The notes below the pieces were generated by a model. The model was not told the origin of the DNA, searched no databases, and saw only the letters and a list, made by a program, of their open reading frames with translations. A program made the translations under genes and the position numbers. A stretch of 9,825 bases of DNA from an uncultured Taibaiella sp. (GTDB lineage Bacteria; Bacteroidota; Bacteroidia; Chitinophagales; Chitinophagaceae), in the NCBI GenBank assembly GCA_946886975.1, contig CAMPJV010000078.1, forward strand, positions 1 through 9,825, read 5' to 3'. Of this stretch, positions 5,293 to 9,825 are shown in pieces (the stretch's first letter is position 1; each line of letters begins with the position of its first letter).

Positions 5293-6642
5293 GTGAAGAA
5301 ACTCATTTCCACGCTTAAGAATATATGGAGTATCGACGAGCTCCGCAAACGTATCGTTTTCACGTTGTTGCTTATTCTTGTTTATCGCGTAGGATGTTAC
5401 ATAACCCTACCCGGCATTAACCCGAACTTACTTACACTAGATTCTAACCAGGGAGGATTACTAGGCATACTTAACGCATTCGCAGGTGGCGCATTTAACC
5501 GCGCCTCCATATTCGCGTTAGGAGTAATGCCTTATATCTCTGCCTCTATCTTCATGCAGCTTGCCGGTATTGTGGTACCACAGATAGCCAAGCTTCAGAA
5601 AGAGGAGAGCGGACGGAGAAAGATCAATCAATACACAAGGTATCTGACTGTGCTGGTAACTGCATTCCAGGCAAGTGCATACGTAGCTTACCTGCGCACA
5701 CAAACCGGTGGCGCGGTGGTAGGTGATTTCAATCCATTCATGTTCTGGCTGACTACGGTTGTTGTTCTTACAGCCGGTACACTGTTCGTTATGTGGCTGG
5801 GCGAGAAGATCACGGATAAGGGGATTGGAAATGGTATTTCCATGCTGATCATGGTTGGTATCCTGGCGCGTTTGCCTCACTCCATCATCCAGGAGTTTGA
5901 TGCTAAGAACCTCGGTGGAGGCGGCGGACTGCTGATCTTCCTTATAGAGATCGCAATATTCATCGCAATCATTGTTGGCCTTATCCTTCTTACGCAAGGT
6001 GTACGTAAGATCCCTCTGAACTATGCGCGCCGTATCATAGGCAGTACTAATGCCGCACGCGATGCAAGCGGTACAAGAGATTTTATTCCTTTAAAAGTAA
6101 ATGCTGCCGGTGTAATGCCAATCATCTTCGCACAAGCCATCATGTTCATACCGGCTACAATTGCTGGCTTTGCAGAGAGTGAGAGTGCTATGGGCTTCGT
6201 ACGTGCGATGTCGGATTATACCTCTCTTTGGTATAATGTGATCTATGCTATTCTCGTAATTGCATTTACCTATTTCTATACCGCATTGATATTCAACCCG
6301 ACTGAAATGGCCGATAACCTGAAGCGTAATAACAGCTTTATACCAGGTGTGAAGCCAGGGGAGCCAACAGCTAACTACATTGCTACAATCATGGACCGGA
6401 TTACTTTACCAGGCTCTATTTTCCTTGCTGTTGCCGGTGTATTACCAGGCTTTGCTGCTCTGCTGGGTGTGACAAGCGGTTTTGCTACCTTCTTTGGAGG
6501 TACTTCCATGCTGATTGGTGTTGCGGTTATCCTTGATACACTGCAACAAATTGAAAGCCATCTGCTGATGCGTCAGTACGACGGTTTAATGAAGACAGGT
6601 CGCATCACTGGTCGCCAGCCGATCACAGGTGCGTCTGTGTAA
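5293..6642 (+). CDS. secY: preprotein translocase subunit SecY, GTG start
   Basis: SecY is the protein-conducting channel of the inner membrane, working with SecE, SecG and SecA, and with the ribosome for membrane proteins. The 449 residues contain the ten expected hydrophobic helices, approximately at 21-37, 74-95, 116-133, 150-169, 180-194, 212-234, 269-291, 313-334, 375-392 and 400-416. A plug-like glycine-rich segment follows the first helix (53-69). Conserved marks include LRKRIVFTLLLILVYRVG at 17-34, the cytosolic loop IPGVKPGEPTANYI (350-363) and GGTSMLIGVAVILD (402-415). The start is GTG; the opening MKKLISTLKNIWSIDELR is typical of Bacteroidota SecY. The 89-nt leader holds a terminator-like stem and no recognisable promoter. 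map follows after 15 nt. Confidence 0.98.
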   Translation: MKKLISTLKNIWSIDELRKRIVFTLLLILVYRVGCYITLPGINPNLLTLDSNQGGLLGILNAFAGGAFNRASIFALGVMPYISASIFMQLAGIVVPQIAKLQKEESGRRKINQYTRYLTVLVTAFQASAYVAYLRTQTGGAVVGDFNPFMFWLTTVVVLTAGTLFVMWLGEKITDKGIGNGISMLIMVGILARLPHSIIQEFDAKNLGGGGGLLIFLIEIAIFIAIIVGLILLTQGVRKIPLNYARRIIGSTNAARDASGTRDFIPLKVNAAGVMPIIFAQAIMFIPATIAGFAESESAMGFVRAMSDYTSLWYNVIYAILVIAFTYFYTALIFNPTEMADNLKRNNSFIPGVKPGEPTANYIATIMDRITLPGSIFLAVAGVLPGFAALLGVTSGFATFFGGTSMLIGVAVILDTLQQIESHLLMRQYDGLMKTGRITGRQPITGASV

Positions 6643-6657
6643 TATGATTTTTGATTA

Positions 6658-7494
6658 ATGATACATATCAGGACAAAAGAGGAGATAGAAATAATCAGAA
6701 GAAACGCTTTAATGGTCACTGCCACCTTAACTGAGGTGGCAAACTTTTTGAAGCCCGGCATCACCACTATTTCGATAGACAGGATGGCGGAACAGTTCAT
6801 CCGGGACAATGGAGGAGTACCTTCTTTTAAAGGTTATGGACCTGCTTCGTCACCTTATCCCTACTCACTTTGCATTTCAGTGAATGAGCAGGTAGTACAT
6901 GGTTTTCCCGGTGATTATGAACTCAGGGAAGGAGATGTTGTGAGTGTGGACTGTGGGTTCTATAAAGATGGCTATCATGGCGATCATGCTTATACATTTG
7001 CGATAGGCGAGGTTCCGCCGAACGTGCTGAAGCTGATGAGGGTGACCAAAGAGGCACTGGCAAAAGCAATAGTACAAGCAAGAGAGAATAACCGGGTAGG
7101 AGACATTTCTTATACAGTTGAGAATATCGCTTCTAAACAGAATGGATTTGGCGTGGTGCGTGAGCTTGTTGGCCACGGCGTAGGGAGGAACCTGCACGAA
7201 GATCCCCAGGTGCCTAACTATGGCAGGAGAGGCGACGGCAAACGACTCAAAGCCGGTATGGTGCTCGCAATAGAGCCGATGATCAATCTTGGGACGCACA
7301 GAGTATATACACTGGAGGATAACTGGACCGTGGTGACGGCAGATGGCAAACCTTCGGTACATTATGAACATACTACACTCGTGGGTAAGACCTCCGGCGA
7401 GGCATTAAGCGATTTCGGACCTATAGAAAGAGCTGAAAGAGCTAATCCTGAGTTGAACAGCAGCTACGTAACTGAGCAACACCTTCCTGTATAA
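6658..7494 (+). CDS. map: methionine aminopeptidase, type I
   Basis: This cytosolic metalloenzyme removes the initiator methionine from new proteins. All five metal ligands of the type I family are visible: Asp98 (SVDCG), Asp109 (YHGDHAY), His173 (VGHGVG), Glu206 (AIEPM) and Glu237 (YEHTT). The substrate-contacting histidines are His81 and His180. At 278 residues it is slightly longer than the usual 250-265. The excess is a C-terminal tail of about 30 residues (from 248) that continues past the catalytic fold and carries no motif I recognise. It follows secY by 15 nt and is the last gene before a strong terminator. infA, its usual downstream neighbour in Bacteroidota, is absent. Confidence 0.97.
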   Translation: MIHIRTKEEIEIIRRNALMVTATLTEVANFLKPGITTISIDRMAEQFIRDNGGVPSFKGYGPASSPYPYSLCISVNEQVVHGFPGDYELREGDVVSVDCGFYKDGYHGDHAYTFAIGEVPPNVLKLMRVTKEALAKAIVQARENNRVGDISYTVENIASKQNGFGVVRELVGHGVGRNLHEDPQVPNYGRRGDGKRLKAGMVLAIEPMINLGTHRVYTLEDNWTVVTADGKPSVHYEHTTLVGKTSGEALSDFGPIERAERANPELNSSYVTEQHLPV

Positions 7495-7501
7495 CATTAT
7501 T

Positions 7502-7531
7502 AAAGCCCCGCACCCGGGGCTTTTGTTTTTT
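7502..7531 (+). terminator. strong intrinsic terminator after map
   Basis: AAAGCCCCG (7502-7510) and CGGGGCTTT (7515-7523) form a perfect 9-bp, GC-rich stem with a CACC loop. It is followed by a T-rich run to 7531 broken by one G. It lies 8 nt after the map stop and is the best terminator in the window, marking the end of the ribosomal cluster. Its T-run ends only 8 nt before the next ATG. Confidence 0.88.
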
Positions 7532-7539
7532 CGTCCAAT

Positions 7540-9303
7540 ATGTCTCCAAAGGAATTTTACCAGCAGCAGCGATCTCTGCAGCAGGCCCAACTTACAGCAC
7601 TGCAAAAGCAGGTGAAGCAGCTTAGCTCCTTCCGTCTTCTGATAGGTATTATTATTCTTATCATGGGTTACCTCGTGCTGTCTGAGAAGATAGAGCAATG
7701 GTGGGTGATCCTTATAGCAATAGCAGGATTCCTGGTTGTGGTACGAAAGCACAATGCACTTAAGGACGAGGAAGCTAAGGTGGACCTATACGGGGTCATC
7801 CTGCAACACGAACTTTCCGCCCTGGAGGGAAACTATAGCAACTTTAAAGACGGCGGTGAATTTACCGATACAAAACATCCATTCACCTTCGACCTGGACT
7901 TCTACGGCAAGCGATCAATATACCAGATGCTTTGCAGGGCCGCTACAAAGAACGGCGAGCAGGCCCTAGCAGATCTGCTTGGAAACCCTTATGCCGACAG
8001 CTCCATGGTCGAGAATAGGCAGGTGGTGGTTCAGGACCTGGCTAAGAAGCCCGAGTTCTTACTGAGCTTTAGAGTAGCAGGGGCTGCATATAGAGAGGGG
8101 GACAAGGATGTTCAGAAGATCAGGGAATGGCTGATGATGGAAGACCGGTTTATCAATAGTGCTCTTATCAGGGTACTTGTTGTGCTCATACCTATTCTAT
8201 CTATTGGTGCAGGTGTGCTCTCGATCATTTATGAAGGCGTATATCCTTTGCTCCTTCTGATCGTAGTGTTTAACTGGCTTTTTCTGAGGGCCAAGGCTCA
8301 GCCGATAAAGGAAGCATCTTATTACGTGGCAAAGAGTGCCGAGCTTATTACAAAGTATGAAGCGCTGACTGGCGAAGTTGCCCAGGAAAGCTTTTCGACA
8401 AGCGCATGGAAAGAACACGCGATAGCAGCGCTTGCCGCCATACGCAAGCTGAAGAAACTGGCTCATCTTTTTGAAAGCCGCTATAATGGTATGGTAGGAC
8501 CCTTAATGAATTCATTCTTCCTGTTCGATATTCAATGTGGGGTGAAGCTTGAAAGATGGCGTAAGCTACACCGGGAGGAAGTGCTCCAGGGGTTAACTGA
8601 TGTTACTGAAATTGACAGTTACGTCAGCCTCGCCACGTTTGCCTATAACCACCCTCAATACAACTATCCTGTACTCAATAGCAACCGTTTCTTCTCTGCC
8701 GTAAACATCGCACATCCTTTGCTTGAGAAGACGGCAGTAGGAAATAGCTTCAGCCTGGGGCAACATGAGCAGTTCTATTTGCTGACCGGCGCTAACATGA
8801 CGGGCAAGAGTACATTTATCAGGACAATTGGCGTTAACCTTGTTCTCGCATATACAGGAGTGCCGCTTCGCGGAGAGCAAATACAGGTGCCGCTTACAAG
8901 GCTATACACAGCAATGAGGATAACAGATTCTGTGCAGGATGATGTATCCTATTTCCGAGCGGAGCTGATCAGGATACATGATATGATGCAGGAGGTTCAG
9001 CACAGTGAACAGCCTCACCTGATTCTGCTGGACGAGCCACTTCGCGGCACAAACACCACGGATAAACAAAACGGTACACGCTCTATCATAGAAAAGTTCG
9101 TCAGGCTGAATGCCATTGGGATCGTTGCTACACATGATACGGTGCTGTGCAATCTTGAGGAGCAGCAGGCAGGAAGGGTAGCGAACTACCATTTCGAAAG
9201 CACAATTGACGGTAATGAGCTTAAGTTTGACTATCAGCTTAAGAAGGGCTGCTCGACATCGAACAATGCAACCATACTCATGCGACAGATGGGGATTGTG
9301 TAA
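7540..9303 (+). CDS. membrane-anchored MutS-like ATPase
   Basis: This 587-residue protein combines a MutS core with four predicted membrane helices. Residues 1-30 look like a short Gln-rich coiled coil. Hydrophobic pairs follow at about 32-48 and 54-69, and again at 209-229 and 232-249. Residues 113-370 resemble the MutS lever and clamp region. The ATPase domain has a Walker A motif GANMTGKST (417-425), a signature region TDSVQDDVSYFRAEL (462-476), Walker B LILLDEP (494-500, Asp498 and Glu499) and the ATHD switch (530-533). No N-terminal mismatch-recognition domain with its Phe-x-Glu motif is present, and no MutS2-type Smr nuclease domain. A role in mismatch repair is therefore not established. 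Proteins of this layout are often labelled MutS in Bacteroidota genomes. The ATG at 7540 is supported by the coiled coil that follows; no Shine-Dalgarno sequence or promoter is visible. Confidence 0.85.
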   Translation: MSPKEFYQQQRSLQQAQLTALQKQVKQLSSFRLLIGIIILIMGYLVLSEKIEQWWVILIAIAGFLVVVRKHNALKDEEAKVDLYGVILQHELSALEGNYSNFKDGGEFTDTKHPFTFDLDFYGKRSIYQMLCRAATKNGEQALADLLGNPYADSSMVENRQVVVQDLAKKPEFLLSFRVAGAAYREGDKDVQKIREWLMMEDRFINSALIRVLVVLIPILSIGAGVLSIIYEGVYPLLLLIVVFNWLFLRAKAQPIKEASYYVAKSAELITKYEALTGEVAQESFSTSAWKEHAIAALAAIRKLKKLAHLFESRYNGMVGPLMNSFFLFDIQCGVKLERWRKLHREEVLQGLTDVTEIDSYVSLATFAYNHPQYNYPVLNSNRFFSAVNIAHPLLEKTAVGNSFSLGQHEQFYLLTGANMTGKSTFIRTIGVNLVLAYTGVPLRGEQIQVPLTRLYTAMRITDSVQDDVSYFRAELIRIHDMMQEVQHSEQPHLILLDEPLRGTNTTDKQNGTRSIIEKFVRLNAIGIVATHDTVLCNLEEQQAGRVANYHFESTIDGNELKFDYQLKKGCSTSNNATILMRQMGIV

Positions 9304-9304
9304 G

Positions 9305-9322
9305 AAGGCACAAATCTGCCTT
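9305..9322. terminator. weak hairpin between convergent genes
   Basis: AAGGCA (9305-9310) and TGCCTT (9317-9322) form a perfect 6-bp stem with a 6-nt loop, starting 2 nt after the MutS-like stop codon. On the + strand it is followed by TTACC, and on the - strand by CTTA, so the T-tracts are poor. It is the only candidate for stopping transcription from either convergent gene. Confidence 0.4.
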
Positions 9323-9354
9323 TACCTTGTCGCATCAAACATCGAATACCCCGC

Positions 9355-9825
9355 CTAAATGGTTACGGTCTGGCCGTGGGTTTCAAGTATCTTCATCAGT
9401 ACCTTCTCCTCATGGCTGAGGTCCGTCTCATCGGGCTTACATTCTACTGAATCAATATCCTTGAAGTACTTCTCAATTCCTTTGCTGGTATAGAGATCCA
9501 GGATGGAGGGGTGGACGTAATACTTCTTACATACAGTCCTCGTGTTGCCCAGGTGTTTTGCTACTATGTCCAGCGCCTCTACGATCTTCCTCTTCGTCTC
9601 CGTGACAGTATCGCAGCAGCCCAGCAGCTTGAAGGCCTGCAGCGCCTGTAAAGTGCCGGCCCATGTACGGAAATCCTTTGCGGTAAAGCTGCCGCCGCTG
9701 ATGCTCTTAATATAGCTGTTTACCATACCGCTGTCAATCGCACGCCTCTCACCAAGATCATCATAATACTGGAAGAGCTCCTTACCCGGAATGTCGCGGC
9801 AGGCCTGCACTATACGCGCAAGCTT
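9355..9825 (-). CDS. type IB DNA topoisomerase, poxvirus-like, C-terminal part
   Basis: The - strand frame is open from the right edge to a TAG at 9355-9357, and about 156 residues are visible. The enzyme relaxes supercoils by nicking one strand through a 3'-phosphotyrosine. Counting from the GTG codon at 9808-9810 as residue 1, the catalytic-domain marks are KDFRTW at 45-50 (active-site Arg48), LGNT at 87-90 and KKYYVHP at 95-101. The nucleophile is most likely Tyr98, encoded at 9517-9519. Asn89 lies 9 residues before it, the spacing of His265 to Tyr274 in the vaccinia enzyme and of Asn to Tyr in the Deinococcus enzyme. A charged tail of about 30 residues ends the protein. The frame runs on upstream of the GTG to the window edge, so this is a truncation by the window. 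It converges on the MutS-like gene with a 51-nt gap. Confidence 0.9.
   Translation of the reverse strand, partial: KLARIVQACRDIPGKELFQYYDDLGERRAIDSGMVNSYIKSISGGSFTAKDFRTWAGTLQALQAFKLLGCCDTVTETKRKIVEALDIVAKHLGNTRTVCKKYYVHPSILDLYTSKGIEKYFKDIDSVECKPDETDLSHEEKVLMKILETHGQTVTI

Noticed and set aside
5518..5997. Long open frame on the - strand (159 codons) inside secY
   Set aside because: It lies wholly within a strongly conserved gene, its translation is Cys/His/Asn-rich with no recognisable domain, and there is no leader for it. It is a shadow frame.
6993..7000. TACATTTG, a match to the Bacteroidota -7 consensus, within map
   Set aside because: It encodes conserved residues next to the second metal ligand, has no -33 partner seen at the right distance and no gene start shortly downstream. 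It is probably chance.
6877..7371. Long open frame on the - strand (164 codons) inside map
   Set aside because: It is antisense to all the catalytic motifs of Map, and its translation has no family pattern. It is a shadow frame.
7540..9303. Calling the MutS-like gene mutS or mutS2
   Set aside because: It lacks the mismatch-recognition domain of MutS and the Smr domain of MutS2, and it has membrane helices. A gene symbol would overstate what is known.
9323..9331. TACCTTGT, resembling a -7 element, in the gap after the MutS-like gene
   Set aside because: It misses the TTTG core, and on the + strand it would transcribe only antisense to the topoisomerase gene. No + strand gene follows in the window.
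9820..9825. The window ends exactly on AAGCTT, a HindIII site, suggesting a clone edge
   Set aside because: The same hexamer occurs inside the window (for example in rplN and rplE), where Lys-Leu codons make it common, and the left edge has no such site. Coincidence is as likely.

Overview
This window is the spc-type ribosomal protein operon of a Bacteroidota bacterium, followed by two unrelated DNA-metabolism genes. The assignment to Bacteroidota is an inference, with a Chitinophagaceae or Sphingobacteriia-like member most likely. It rests on the ribosomal protein sequences, the near-absence of Shine-Dalgarno sequences ahead of the genes, the A-rich leaders just before the start codons, and one good Bacteroidota-type -7 promoter element (TACCTTTG). 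I could not run a database search to place it more precisely.

Layout, left to right, all on the + strand up to 9303: probable last codons of rplP (1-14); rpmC, rpsQ, rplN, rplX, rplE, rpsN, rpsH, rplF, rplR, rpsE, rpmD and rplO (69-5203); secY (5293-6642); map (6658-7494); a strong intrinsic terminator (7502-7531); and a 587-residue membrane-anchored MutS-like ATPase (7540-9303). On the - strand, converging on it, is the C-terminal part of a poxvirus-like type IB DNA topoisomerase that runs off the right edge (9355-9825). The order rpmC to map is the classical one. The genes that usually follow map in Bacteroidota (infA, rpmJ, rpsM, rpsK, rpsD, rpoA, rplQ) are not here, so the ribosomal cluster ends at map.

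How the genes work together: the first twelve complete genes make large- and small-subunit ribosomal proteins. SecY is the channel of the Sec translocon, which receives nascent chains from the ribosome. Map removes the initiator methionine from those chains. The MutS-like protein and the topoisomerase belong to DNA metabolism and are simply neighbours.

The coding content is ordinary. The more interesting signals lie between the genes. The spacers from rplN to secY are long for this operon (46-112 nt, where many bacteria have 10-20 nt), apart from the rplX/rplE overlap and the 20-nt rplE/rpsN gap. Each long spacer contains a short inverted repeat. Two leaders carry AT-rich tandem repeats with the same 14-nt period. 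An internal promoter lies ahead of rplX, a terminator-like stem separates rplO from secY, and the two GTG-initiated genes (rplX, secY) are exactly those that follow these internal signals. No gap between genes exceeds 112 nt. I saw no tRNA, rRNA, CRISPR array, insertion sequence or obvious new defence or metabolic system.
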